Source of the DNA: an uncultured Prevotellaceae bacterium
GTDB taxonomy: Bacteria; Bacteroidota; Bacteroidia; Bacteroidales; Muribaculaceae
NCBI GenBank assembly: GCA_900541935.1
Contig: UQLZ01000004.1
Coordinates: 1 to 64,000 of the forward strand
Reading direction: 5' to 3'
Length of the DNA stretch: 64,000 nt
A program made the position numbers and the translations under genes. Position 1 is the first letter of the stretch. Every line of letters starts with the position of its first letter. Under the pieces are notes generated by a model. The model ran no database searches. It was not told where the DNA came from and worked only from the letters and a program-made list of their open reading frames with translations. Below are positions 37,515 to 47,800 of this stretch, piece after piece.

Positions 37515-37558
37515 AAAACTGGTTGCATGGAAAAACCGTGCAACCAGTTTTGTTTTTA
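37515..37558 (+). terminator. Terminator after the T9SS protein gene
   Basis: A perfect 13-bp stem (37515-37527 AAAACTGGTTGCA, 37539-37551 TGCAACCAGTTTT) with an 11-base loop is followed by GTTTTTAT. Confidence 0.92.
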
Positions 37559-37670
37559 TAAACAGAGTGATTTATATATTAGTTCCTGATTTTTAAGGAA
37601 TTTAACAAACGGTTTAGAAAACAGTCGTAAAAAAGAGAGAATAACTAAGAATTTTAGTTGTAACTTTGTC

Positions 37671-37678
37671 ATAACAAA
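37671..37678 (+). promoter_or_regulatory. -7 box upstream of the phosphodiester glycosidase operon
   Basis: TAACTTTG fits TAnnTTTG, 9 bp before the ATG. No good TTTG lies at the usual spacing, so the promoter is only half supported; the leader would be almost absent. Confidence 0.45.
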
Positions 37679-37687
37679 CCTAACATA

Positions 37688-40234
37688 ATGTCTATGAAAA
37701 AAAATTTACTTTCTTTAGCGTTTGCCGCATTATTGTTGCCGGCGAATGCTGCTTCTTTTATGATTGATGGAAAGGAATATTCTTATGACTTAATTACAAG
37801 TAAGTCAGTGGGGCCAGGAGTTGTCTATAACAGAATCCGTATTCCTGATTTTCCGTTGAATATCAACTATATGAAAGTTGATTTAAATAATCCGTACAAT
37901 AGTATTGAAACACAGCAGGCTAATGAAAAGACAGGAACAACTGAGAAGTTGGAAGGAGCCTATACGCGTATGCAAGAGGCTGGCAAGAAACCCATTGGTG
38001 CGCAGAATGGTAACTTTTGGACTGTTGCCGGTCAAGGTATTTATTCTCAGTTTGCCTTAGGAACTTCTTTTAATGCTTGCTTGAAAAACGGTCAGATAGT
38101 AAATGAGACCAATGCTCATAATGACCAATGGAACGGCGGTCCTGCAAGAACTGGTGTCGTTGGATTAGATGTAAATAAGACATTGCAAATTGAATCAATG
38201 TCATGGAGAGGATATGTAAAATCCGAATCTGTCTGGGGTGGAGCGCAGCATGAGTATTATCTTGCAAATAAGTTCTGCCGTGCAGCAGGAGAGATGGTGC
38301 TTTACAATTCGTTCTATGGAAAAGATAAAAAGTTTCAAACCATTCAGGAATCGGGTGGACAATGGTCAACAGTTGACAATGTTACATGCGAGGTCTATTT
38401 GAATTTGGATCCTGGAGAAGTATGGAAAACTAATGGCGATATTAATGCTACTGTTCAGCAGGTGAGAACTAATTGTGAGGCAGGGACTCTTGGCGAATAT
38501 GATGCATGTCTTTGTGGAACTGCAAGTTATAAGGCTGAGTTGGAAAAACTCAAACCTGGTGATAAAGTGCAGTTAAATTATGCTTGGACTTCTGTTGCAA
38601 CTGGTGCTCCTCTTAATCTTACTCAGGCAGTAGGAGGTAACTCGATGGTTATGATTAATGGAGAATTGACAGGTCGGAACTATGATGAAGAATATAATAC
38701 AAAAGTTTATTCTCGTTCAGCATACGGTATGAGTGAAGACGGCAAGACGCTTTACATGTTTGTAATCGATTTGTCACAAGACCCGGTTTATGGCAGGTCT
38801 TCAGGTTGTACAACATCGGTGATGTGTCAGATAATGAAGCAGTTGGGTGCATATACAGTATGTAACGTAGATGCCGGAGGGTCAGCTCAATTGATGGTTC
38901 AGGGAAAGGTAGTCAACAGAACGACAGAAAGCACTCCACGAGCCGTAGCTAACGGGTGGATGGTATATTCAATAGCACCTAACGACGACAAGTCAAACGT
39001 AATAACCCGCATTGAGTTTCTTGACCCTGAAATCAAGTTGCCTATCTATACAACGTACAAGCCTGTTATCCTCGGCTATAATGTCTATGGCGAGTTGATT
39101 TCAGAAAATGTGGAAGGTATTACGATGGAGTGTGACGCAGCAATCGGAACAGCCAACGGCGACAAGGTTGACGTCGGCGGCACAGAATGCACTGCGACAG
39201 TGACAGCGAAGTATGGCGACATCACAGTAACCAGACCAGCGACAGTAGTTAATGCAGAAGTTTCAATCCGTGTACCTCATATTCTGTTGGACGGGCGAGA
39301 TTATCCGGTAGAGGTAGTAGCAAGTACAGGCTATAACCAATATCTATGTGACCCAAGCCGAGTTGAATGGACAGTATCAGATGAGACAGTAGCCAGCATC
39401 ACCAACGGCGTTTTGAAAGGACATAAAAACGGAACGACAGAAATATCAGGTACAATAGGGGGCTTCTCAACTCAAGCCAATGTTACCATCGAGTTGCCGG
39501 AAGGGCCAACAATGCCAGTTTATCGCAACTTCCCGACAGATGCAGAAATCAAGCAAGTAGGTGGAACCGGCATCGTTATGAGCGAGTATGAAAACGGCTT
39601 CAAGTTGAACTACACAGGCAAAACAGGCAGAGGTCAATACATAGAAATAAGTAAAACATATGCTATATGGAGTTTGCCTGAGAAATTGAAAATCAGAATC
39701 AACCCGGGTGACACTAAGATTACTAAGATTACTGCAACTGCTAAAAACGCTCTTGGAGTAATTGAATCAGTGTGGACGGCTACCGCTTCTGCTGTACCTA
39801 ATAACCAATTCTCTGAATATGAGTTCGACTTGGCTGACTGGTGTGACCCTGAAGACATTGCAGTTTACCCTATTACGTTGGAGAAACTAAGATTTACAAC
39901 CAGCGGTTCTGTAGCCGGCAAGTCATACGAAATCGTAGTGTCAAACTTTGAGGCAGTTTATACCAATGCCCAAGGCGGCGTTGCAGAGAATGTATGTGCA
40001 AGCAGTTTGAAGGTTTATCCGAACCCGGTTACTGATGGCATCCTCAATGTTGTAGTGCCAGAAGGAGCAATGGGAGTACTTTCAATTTACAATATGGCAG
40101 GTGGCAAGGTACTTGAAAGAGTTGCATCAGAAGGCACACAGACAATAAATGTCAGCAACTTGCAGGCTGGTGTCTACTTGGTAGAAGTTAATACAGATAA
40201 CGGCAAGCAGGTAAGCAGAATAATCGTGAAATAA
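37688..40234 (+). CDS. T9SS-secreted phosphodiester glycosidase (NAGPA family) with Ig-like domains
   Basis: 848 residues. A signal peptide (MSMKKNLLSLAFAALLLPANA) is followed by a phosphodiester glycosidase domain to about residue 435. Its hallmarks are PIGAQNGNFW near residue 100 and NVDAGGSAQLMVQGKVVN at about 395-412, close to the family DGGGS motif. Relatives remove GlcNAc attached through a phosphodiester. Two beta-sandwich regions follow; the second contains VEWTVSDETVASITNGVLKG, a Big_2-like motif. A sorting domain starts at LKVYPNPVTDG and ends QVSRIIVK. The protein should be exported by type IX secretion and end up on the cell surface or in the medium. First gene of a three-gene operon with a beta-propeller and an amidase. 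Codon choice looks different after about base 38,790. Confidence 0.85.
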   Translation: MSMKKNLLSLAFAALLLPANAASFMIDGKEYSYDLITSKSVGPGVVYNRIRIPDFPLNINYMKVDLNNPYNSIETQQANEKTGTTEKLEGAYTRMQEAGKKPIGAQNGNFWTVAGQGIYSQFALGTSFNACLKNGQIVNETNAHNDQWNGGPARTGVVGLDVNKTLQIESMSWRGYVKSESVWGGAQHEYYLANKFCRAAGEMVLYNSFYGKDKKFQTIQESGGQWSTVDNVTCEVYLNLDPGEVWKTNGDINATVQQVRTNCEAGTLGEYDACLCGTASYKAELEKLKPGDKVQLNYAWTSVATGAPLNLTQAVGGNSMVMINGELTGRNYDEEYNTKVYSRSAYGMSEDGKTLYMFVIDLSQDPVYGRSSGCTTSVMCQIMKQLGAYTVCNVDAGGSAQLMVQGKVVNRTTESTPRAVANGWMVYSIAPNDDKSNVITRIEFLDPEIKLPIYTTYKPVILGYNVYGELISENVEGITMECDAAIGTANGDKVDVGGTECTATVTAKYGDITVTRPATVVNAEVSIRVPHILLDGRDYPVEVVASTGYNQYLCDPSRVEWTVSDETVASITNGVLKGHKNGTTEISGTIGGFSTQANVTIELPEGPTMPVYRNFPTDAEIKQVGGTGIVMSEYENGFKLNYTGKTGRGQYIEISKTYAIWSLPEKLKIRINPGDTKITKITATAKNALGVIESVWTATASAVPNNQFSEYEFDLADWCDPEDIAVYPITLEKLRFTTSGSVAGKSYEIVVSNFEAVYTNAQGGVAENVCASSLKVYPNPVTDGILNVVVPEGAMGVLSIYNMAGGKVLERVASEGTQTINVSNLQAGVYLVEVNTDNGKQVSRIIVK

Positions 40235-40256
40235 AACAACTATAATAACTATTAGA

Positions 40257-41147
40257 ATGAAAACAAAACTATTATTAATCGCATTGGCTGTGGCTGGTGT
40301 TTCAACTGCTCAGAATGTGAGCGTTGTAAGCAAGACACAGTTGCTTTCAGGAGTTGAAAGCGAATGCTACAACCCGGTAATCAGTGCCGACGGTTCAAAG
40401 ATTCTCTTCACAGGGGAGGCATATCATGGACTAAAAATGTATGATGTTGTAGATAATGTTACAACAAAGATTTCTGAGAAAGAGATGGCTGGATTTTTCC
40501 CGGTATTCTCATCAGATAACAATAAAGTGTATTTCTTAAGCCAGGTGCGCAAGGACATGCGAGTTTACCGTGCGATGAACGAGTACACAGTAGGCAAGGC
40601 AGAGCGCCAGATAACAGACTACACTCGCGGAATGACAAGCCCGGTTGCAATGGCAAATGGAGTTTGTGTTGTGACAGAGGGCGGCAGAAGCCTAAAGGGA
40701 GCACAGTCCAATTTATATGTTTATGCAGACAAGGCAGAGTTGGTAGTCGTTAAGAACGGCGTTGAAAAAAGACTGTCACCAGTGCAAACTCCTTATACAT
40801 ACTTGTGGACAAGTTTGTCACCAGACAAGACAAAGATTTTGTTCTATGCAGGCGGAAAGGGTGCATACGTATGTGACTTGAACGGTAATGTATTGGCAAA
40901 CCTTGGCGTTTGCGAGTCACCGGCATGGTGTGGTAACGGTCATGTTGTTTTCAGCAAGTCAACACACGACGGCCACCAGTACGAGTCAGCAAAGTTGGTT
41001 GTGAAATCGCTTGACGGCAAGGTAACAGCCGATTTGACCCGTCCAGAATCAATGTCAATGACCCCGAGTGCAACAGCCGATGGTAAGAAGGTCGTTTACA
41101 GCACAATTGATGGTAGAATGTTCTTAATGGAGTTGAATATTAAATAA
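40257..41147 (+). CDS. Exported TolB-like beta-propeller protein
   Basis: 296 residues with a signal peptide (MKTKLLLIALAVAGVSTAQ). Repeats of the TolB/PD40 type are visible: NPVISADGSKILFTG, FPVFSSDNNKVYFLSQ, TSLSPDKTKILFYAG, TPSATADGKKVVYSTIDG. These form blades of a beta-propeller, usually a binding module. It lacks a T9SS sorting domain, so it probably stays in the periplasm. It sits between two T9SS cargo enzymes (22 bp and 8 bp spacers), so a role with them is likely but unproven. Confidence 0.82.
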   Translation: MKTKLLLIALAVAGVSTAQNVSVVSKTQLLSGVESECYNPVISADGSKILFTGEAYHGLKMYDVVDNVTTKISEKEMAGFFPVFSSDNNKVYFLSQVRKDMRVYRAMNEYTVGKAERQITDYTRGMTSPVAMANGVCVVTEGGRSLKGAQSNLYVYADKAELVVVKNGVEKRLSPVQTPYTYLWTSLSPDKTKILFYAGGKGAYVCDLNGNVLANLGVCESPAWCGNGHVVFSKSTHDGHQYESAKLVVKSLDGKVTADLTRPESMSMTPSATADGKKVVYSTIDGRMFLMELNIK

Positions 41148-41155
41148 TTAGCACA

Positions 41156-43570
41156 ATGAAAAAAGTAGGATTATTTATAATGGCATTGGCTACTGCAATT
41201 TGTGCTAATGCAACTGATTTGAAAGACCTTAAGATTTATGTAAACCCGGGTCACGGTGGTCATGATTCAGATGACCGTAACGTTGCCGTTCCTCCATTTG
41301 AAGGTGGAGATCCTGAAGGTTATTGGGAATCAAACAGTAACTTGGTAAAAGGTCTTGAAATGCGAGATATGCTCAAGAGTTTTGGAGCAGATGTAATGAT
41401 GAGCCGTACAACAAATACAACGGCCGATGACCGTGGTTTGACAGAAATAGGTCTTGAGGCAAATGCATACGGTGCAGATTTCTTCTTCTCCATTCACAGT
41501 AATGCTACGGGAACAGCTAGCCGAGTTAACCAACCATTGATGCTTTATCGTGGCTTTAACAATGACCCTGTTTGGCCTGAGGCTAAGGTTATGTCAGAAA
41601 TTCTTAACAAGCAGTTGCTTGAAAACCGTGTAACTTCTTGGTCAAGCGAGAATTTGTGGCTTGCCGGAGACTATGATTTCTATGATTGGGGCGTAGGTGT
41701 CGGTCTTGGCGTTTTGCGTAAGTTGCAAGTGCCAGGAATGCTTTCAGAAGGTTCTTACCACGACTATATTCCTGAAACATATCGTTTGCTTAACAGTGAT
41801 TTCTGTTGGTTAGAGGCTTACCATTTTGTTAAGTCTGTTATGGAGTTTTTTAAGGCTTCAGAAACATTCTCAACTGGTGTGGTTGCTGGTATGGTAATGG
41901 ATAGCCGTCTGATTAGAACAGAGCCTATTTATAAAGGCATTTTCTATGGCCACGACAAGGCAAAACCTGTTTGTGGTGCTACCGTAGAACTTGTTGACGG
42001 AACTGGTGCTGTTGTTGATTCTTATAAAACTGACGAATATTTCAATGGCGTGTTTATGTTCAAGAGCGTAAAACCTGGTGATTATAAATTAGTCGTTAAG
42101 CACCCAGAATACCGTCCGTTTGAAGAAGCAATATCAGTTGCGGCAAATACAGTTACTTATAATAATCCTGTGGTTGATAGAGTCAGAAATACAGCCCCAG
42201 AGGTTACAGAATATTCTCCAATATGGAAAGAAGGAGATAAGGCTATTGCATGTAATACTCCTATCCGCATCACATTCAACTGGGATATGGATACAGAGTC
42301 TGTTGAAAAGGCATTCTCCATCACACCAGCCGTAGAAGGAACCATCACATGGGAAGAATCACAATATGTACTTGTGTTTACGCCTAAGAAGGTCTATGAT
42401 ACAAATACAGTCTATACCGTTAAGATTGACAAGTCTGCAAAGCACCCGGAAAATATAGCGATGGGTAAGGATTTTTCTTTCACATTCAAGACTGCAGACT
42501 ACAATACTTATGAAATAGTTGCAGCAAATCCAGCAGAAAATTCAAAGGTTCATTATCAGAAGCCAACTGTTCATTTCATCTTCCCATCACATCCTAATAC
42601 ATCATTTATTCAGGATGAGATTACCGTTACAGATGAGTCAGGTGCGAAGTTGAGCTATAACGTGCGTTCAAAGAAATTCAGCAAGGCAACAGATGATTTC
42701 GGATTCTTCCAGATAAAGTTGTCAAAGGATCTGACAGCAGGCAAGACTTACTATGTAAATGTTGCGGAAACAGTAAGAGACGCATTCGATATCCCAATTG
42801 CACAAGCGAGCAAGTATGCGTTCACAGCAGTCGATGCTTCTGTAGATAACGAGTCATTTACAATGTTGGAAGCCTTTGATGCAACCGGTCTTCTTGTAAA
42901 GAATACTGACAAGCAAGTGAATGTGGCGTCAACATCGGTAGCATTAGATAAGACAAATAAACTTGAAGGAGTTGGCTGTTGGAAGATGTTCTACAAGTTC
43001 AGCGGAATTGACAAAGCCGGTAAGGCATACTATAACTATGCTGGAGCATCAGTAGTTGATGGAAATAAGGATGCCAACTTGCGATTTTATGGTGATATGA
43101 GTATGAATGAACTTAAGATTGTCGTTACCAGCGAGGATGGCTCTAACGAAAAAGAATTGCCATTGTGTAAACTTGATTTCTTCGGCTGGCAGACAGTAAC
43201 TATTCCAGCAGGAACAATGTCTGGCAATTATAAGATTAAACATTTTGTCGTTGACAAGGAAGCGGGCAACAAGTATGGATTGACAGGTAATGTCTATGTT
43301 GATAAATTGTCATCAGGTATTTCTGAAGGTGGCGTTGAAGCTATCGAAACAGAAAGTGTTAGAGTTTATCCTAACCCTGCATCAGAATTGCTTATTGCTA
43401 ATGCTGACAAAACAATTCTTGGAATGGAACTTGTAACGCTTGACGGTAAGACTGTTTCTGCTGTATCAGGCAATGTTATGAATGTAACATCTGTAGCAGA
43501 AGGTATGTATATCGTGAAGATATTCACACAAAACGGTTATGGTGTTAAGAAAGTTGCAGTAAAGCACTAA
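41156..43570 (+). CDS. T9SS-secreted N-acetylmuramoyl-L-alanine amidase
   Basis: 804 residues. The signal peptide ends near ANA (residue 19). The Amidase_3 domain (about 24-235) has all zinc and catalytic residues: His33 in NPGHGGHD, Glu58 in YWESN, His114 in FSIHSNA, and Glu198 in MLSEGSYHD. It cuts the MurNAc-L-Ala bond of peptidoglycan. A carboxypeptidase-like repeat (CGATVELVDGTGAVVDSYKT) follows, then an Ig-like Big_5 domain (RITFNWDMDTESVEKAFSITP), a beta-rich region, and a T9SS sorting domain (VRVYPNPASEL to KKVAVKH). Secretion outside the cell would direct it at foreign or shed peptidoglycan, unlike house-keeping amidases. Last gene of the operon, followed by a terminator. Confidence 0.93.
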   Translation: MKKVGLFIMALATAICANATDLKDLKIYVNPGHGGHDSDDRNVAVPPFEGGDPEGYWESNSNLVKGLEMRDMLKSFGADVMMSRTTNTTADDRGLTEIGLEANAYGADFFFSIHSNATGTASRVNQPLMLYRGFNNDPVWPEAKVMSEILNKQLLENRVTSWSSENLWLAGDYDFYDWGVGVGLGVLRKLQVPGMLSEGSYHDYIPETYRLLNSDFCWLEAYHFVKSVMEFFKASETFSTGVVAGMVMDSRLIRTEPIYKGIFYGHDKAKPVCGATVELVDGTGAVVDSYKTDEYFNGVFMFKSVKPGDYKLVVKHPEYRPFEEAISVAANTVTYNNPVVDRVRNTAPEVTEYSPIWKEGDKAIACNTPIRITFNWDMDTESVEKAFSITPAVEGTITWEESQYVLVFTPKKVYDTNTVYTVKIDKSAKHPENIAMGKDFSFTFKTADYNTYEIVAANPAENSKVHYQKPTVHFIFPSHPNTSFIQDEITVTDESGAKLSYNVRSKKFSKATDDFGFFQIKLSKDLTAGKTYYVNVAETVRDAFDIPIAQASKYAFTAVDASVDNESFTMLEAFDATGLLVKNTDKQVNVASTSVALDKTNKLEGVGCWKMFYKFSGIDKAGKAYYNYAGASVVDGNKDANLRFYGDMSMNELKIVVTSEDGSNEKELPLCKLDFFGWQTVTIPAGTMSGNYKIKHFVVDKEAGNKYGLTGNVYVDKLSSGISEGGVEAIETESVRVYPNPASELLIANADKTILGMELVTLDGKTVSAVSGNVMNVTSVAEGMYIVKIFTQNGYGVKKVAVKH

Positions 43571-43586
43571 AATATATCTAATATTT

Positions 43587-43630
43587 AAGTGGTTGCGTCA
43601 GAATGCAAATTTTGATGCAACCACTTTTTT
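43587..43630 (+). terminator. Terminator of the glycosidase-amidase operon
   Basis: A stem AAGTGGTTGC/GCAACCACTT (43587-43596 with 43617-43626), further supported by TCA/TGA inside, is followed by a T-run to 43630. Confidence 0.9.
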
Positions 43631-43833
43631 GTGCGTAAAAATTGATAAAATTTAATGTGCTGAGTGGGTCAGACGGAAATTTACTCACATTAGAATAATC
43701 AAGTAGCATCTTGATGTTACAAAGCAGTTCCCAATTTTAACGGACAGCCTTTTTGTGTTTTTACAATGGAAATTATGTTATCAAACATAAAAAAACAATT
43801 TCGTTTTATAATAACAATTTTCGATTTATTCAC

Positions 43834-43841
43834 TAAATTTG
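43834..43841 (+). promoter_or_regulatory. -7 box of the BadF-type kinase gene
   Basis: TAAATTTG matches the consensus exactly and lies 21 bp before the ATG. No clear TTTG is found at the usual upstream spacing. Confidence 0.5.
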
Positions 43842-43862
43842 TAAATTACAAAATAAGAAGAT

Positions 43863-44699
43863 ATGATAATAATAGCAGATAGTAGTGCGTCTCGAACGGA
43901 GTGGGTGCTTGTAGATGAAGGAGCTGTTGTGGAGCATGCCTTTACAAAAGGACTTAATCCGTTTTTTCAGACTCGCCGTGAAATTAGCCATAGTATCCGT
44001 TTAGAGTTGCCAGAGGCTTTCTTGAAGCGTCGATGGGAGCATATTTACTTTTATGGAGCAGGATGCTCTAATTCTGATAAGAAAAAAGTTGTTGAAGCGT
44101 CATTGGTGGCTCAATTTAAAACACCCGTTACGGTTGAAAGTGATTTGCTTGGAGCCGCACGCGGTCTGTTAATTAACGAGCCTGGCATTGCTTGTATTCT
44201 TGGCAGTGGTTCTAACTCTTGCTATTATGATGGTAAGTATATTGTTAAAAATGTTAGGTCTCTCGGATTTGTGCTTGGTGATGAAGGCAGTGCTTCCTAT
44301 ATTGGAAAGAGGTTCGTTAGTGATTGTCTTAAGGATATTGCCCCAGAGCAGTTGAGAAATTCGTTCTACGAGTATATCAATAAAACCCCAGATGAAATTA
44401 TGTCTTCTGTTTATGACAACTCGTTGCCTGGTAATACTTTGAGCGTTTATTCACGATTCTTGATGGATAAGATTGACCAGGATTACGTTTATTCCATAAT
44501 TTCTGACAGTTTTGACCAATTCTTCAAGCGCAATGTTGTGCAGTATGATTATGAAGGAAAAGTGGTATGCTTTGTTGGCTCAAATGCGTGCGCTTATTCA
44601 GGTATATTGCATGAGGTCGCTGAAAAATATAATATTACCATAAAAAAGATTTTGCCAAGTTCGATTCCAGGACTGGTGAAATATCATTCTGTTGAGTAA
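43863..44699 (+). CDS. BadF/BadG-type ATPase, probable amino-sugar kinase
   Basis: 278-residue ASKHA-fold kinase. The phosphate-1 loop is ADSSASRTEW (residues 5-14). The centre reads ACILGSGSNSCYYDGKYIVKN and SLGFVLGDEGSASYIGKRFV, and the C-terminus is PGLVKYHSVE. This is the pattern of GlcNAc/MurNAc kinases. It is clearly paralogous to the kinase at 58275-59123 in the salvage operon, but the phosphate-1 glycine (DCGST there) is replaced by serine (DSSAS). It is transcribed alone, between a secreted amidase operon and the salvage operon. Substrate (GlcNAc or MurNAc) is inferred from context. Confidence 0.85.
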   Translation: MIIIADSSASRTEWVLVDEGAVVEHAFTKGLNPFFQTRREISHSIRLELPEAFLKRRWEHIYFYGAGCSNSDKKKVVEASLVAQFKTPVTVESDLLGAARGLLINEPGIACILGSGSNSCYYDGKYIVKNVRSLGFVLGDEGSASYIGKRFVSDCLKDIAPEQLRNSFYEYINKTPDEIMSSVYDNSLPGNTLSVYSRFLMDKIDQDYVYSIISDSFDQFFKRNVVQYDYEGKVVCFVGSNACAYSGILHEVAEKYNITIKKILPSSIPGLVKYHSVE

Positions 44700-44801
44700 A
44701 CATTATTGATTGATTTGGTATATTTAATTCATTCTCATTTCTAAAAATAAATATCAAAATATTAAATAATGTTTAATAGGGTCATTTTGATTATATAAAT
44801 T

Positions 44802-44832
44802 TTTCTTGAATTATTAGATTATATTAAATTTG
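44802..44832 (+). promoter_or_regulatory. Promoter of the peptidoglycan-salvage operon
   Basis: TTTC (44802-44805) lies 19 bp before TAAATTTG (44825-44832). The ATG of the first gene follows 31 bp later. No other clear promoter appears before 60 kb on this strand. Confidence 0.65.
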
Positions 44833-44863
44833 CGAGACATAATCGCCTAACATATAAAGAATC

Positions 44864-47800
44864 ATGCGCAAGATTTCTATTTTTTTAGCGATGGCATTTA
44901 TGGGCTCAACTATGCTTTTTGCAGAAGTTAAGCCTTTGTCTGAAGATAAGTGCCAGAAAATTAATGACATAGTAAAATCTACTATGCCAGGAAATTTAGT
45001 TATTGGAAAGGTAGAGGTTTCTTCAATCGAAGTTGACAGTAAAGCAAAGGTCGTTAGAGTAAAAATGAACGAAAACTTTGCTTATATTCCATTTGATAGG
45101 GGTTATCTTGACTCTTTGCGTGATAATGTAAAGGAATCTCTTGGAAAACAATATGCAAAGTATAAGGTTGTTCTTGAGGTAAACGAGCGTTCTGCATACG
45201 ATTATCTTTATGATTCAAAATTATCTTATACAAAAAGGAAGAATAAAGAAAAATTTGTATATTCAACAGATCCTGTTAAGCATCCAACCCGCGGTCTTGA
45301 TGGTAAGATTATAGCAATGTGGCAGAGTCACGGTTGGTATTTTGAGCAGTCTGTTGACCGTTGGCAGTGGCAAAGAGCGCGAATTTTCCAGACAGTGGAA
45401 GATTTGTACACTCAGAGTTTTGTTATGCCTTATTTGATGCCAATGCTTGAAAATGCAGGTGCTTACGTTATCAGCCCTCGCGAAAGAGATACTCGCTCCG
45501 TAGAGTTGATTGTTGATAACGACGGTGGTAATAGCGTTGGAAAGTACGAAGAAGGTAATACAAAGTATAACTGGTCTGAAGGAGGAGTAGGTTTTGCCTA
45601 TAAGCAAAAACAGTACGAAGGTTTTGAAAACCCTTTTAAGACTGGTACATACCGTCAGATTAAGTCTGTTAAAAAGGAAAGCGACACTTCGGTAGCAAAG
45701 TGGAGAGTTAATGTTCCTGAAACAGGAAAGTATGCAGTATATGTTTCTTATGCTACAGTTGAAAATAGTGCAAAAGATGCGCACTATACAGTGAATAGCA
45801 GTGCAGGCAAGCATGAGTTTATCGTTAACCAGACAATGGGTGGCGGTACATGGGTCTATCTCGGACATTTCTATTTCACAAAGAAAGATGGAGCGCTCAT
45901 AGAACTTGGAAATGCATCTTCTGATAAAAACGCAATTATTACAGCCGATGCTGTGAAAATTGGTGGCGGTATGGGCAATATCGCTCGCAAAGTTTCGGAC
46001 GTTGTAACTGCAAACGTGAAGAGTTCTGAAAGCGACAAAAAGGCAGAAATCTTGAAACCAAGAGTTAAGAGTGATTATGCAATAAGTGGTTATCCAAGAT
46101 TTACAGAAGCGGCAAGATATTGGTTGCAATGGGCAGGTATTCCAGATTCTGTGTATTCTCCATCGAATGGAGCTAATGACTATACTGATGACTATAAATG
46201 TCGTGGTATATGGGTTAATTATCTCGCAGGTGGCTCTTCGGTGCTTCCTAAGCAAAAAGGCTTGAATATTCCTGTTGACATGTCATTTGCATTCCACTCA
46301 GATGCTGGAACAACAATGGATAATACTATTATCGGTACCCTTGGTATCTATTGTACTAAGGGAGACAAATATGAAAACGGAACAGACCGTTTGGTCTCTC
46401 ATAAGTTGACAAATTATGTTATGACTAATATTTGCAATGATGTTGCTGCTAAATTCGACAGCCAATGGGTTCGTCGTGGAATGTGGGACAAGTCTTATTT
46501 TGAGGCACGTGTTCCGGAAGTTCCGGCAATGCTTCTCGAGTTGCTTTCACACCAGAACCTGGCAGATATGCGTTACGGTCTTGATCCGGCATTCCGTTTT
46601 ACAGTGAGTCGTGCCATCTATAAAGGTATTGTTGAGTTCTTTGCAAATCAGGAAGGAATTAAGAATTATGAGTTCCAGCCATTGCCTGTAAATAGTTTTG
46701 CAGTAACACCAGCAGGGGAGAAGTCTTTCAAATTGACTTGGAAACCTACAGCCGACACGTTGTCAACAAGAGCAGATGCTAAAAGTTATATAGTATATGA
46801 GCGCACTGGCGAAGGCGGTTTCCGTCAGGTTGCTATTACAGAAAATACTGAATATACAGTGACAGTAAGCGATAATGCTGTTCATAGTTATCAGATTGTT
46901 GCTCAAAATAATGGCGGTATAAGCTTCCCGTCAGAAACCCTTTCACTTGGCGTAGCCGATAATTCAAAGGGTAACGTTATGGTGGTTAACGGATTTACAC
47001 GCGTTTCTGCTCCAGACAGTTTTGATTCTGGCGAAATTGCAGGATTTATGCCAGCATACGATAATGGCGTTCCTTATATAAATGATATAAGTTATATCGG
47101 TGAGATGGTTGAATTCCGTCGCGAATTACCGTGGATGACCGACGAGGCTTGCGGCTTTGGAACAAGTCGCTCAAATTATGAAACAAAGGTGATTGCCGGT
47201 AACACATTTGATTTTCCTGTTGTTCATGGTCAGTCTATTCTTGACGCAGGCTATTCTTTCGTGTCATCAAGTCTTGAGGCAGTAGAGAATGGCAGAATTG
47301 ACCTCAAGCAATATAAAGTTGTTGATTTGATTCTTGGAAAGCAGAAGACAACCGTTATCGGTCGTGGTGAAAAAGCAGATAAGTTTGCTATTTTCAGTGA
47401 TGCTTTGCAGAGTGCAGTTAAGCAGTACTGTGAGGCTGGAGGTAATGTCTTTGTCAGCGGTTCTTATGTTGCTTCTGATATTTGGGACAACAAGAAAGCA
47501 GAGGAGTCAAAGAAGGAATTTGCTTCAAAGGTACTTGGCTACAAGTGGGGCGTTGGTCAAGCCGCATACGAAGGCGAAGTGAAGTTCGTTCCAACATATT
47601 TTGATGACTTTACAACAGGAAATTGCACTTTTACACAAAAGTATAATGAAGATATATATGCAGTTGAGTCTCCTGATGCAGTTATGCCTGCAGATAAGGA
47701 TAAGGGCTGCACATTGTTAAGATATAGTGAGAACAACATCTCTGCAGGTGTTGTCAACGATTTCGGCGGATACAAGACATGCGTCGTTGGTTTCCCGTTT

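Noticed and set aside
45263..46255. A 330-codon minus-strand open frame opposite the golvesin-domain gene
   Set aside because: The plus strand encodes a coherent exported protein with signal peptide and motifs; the opposite frame shows none and lies within an uninterrupted plus-strand operon.
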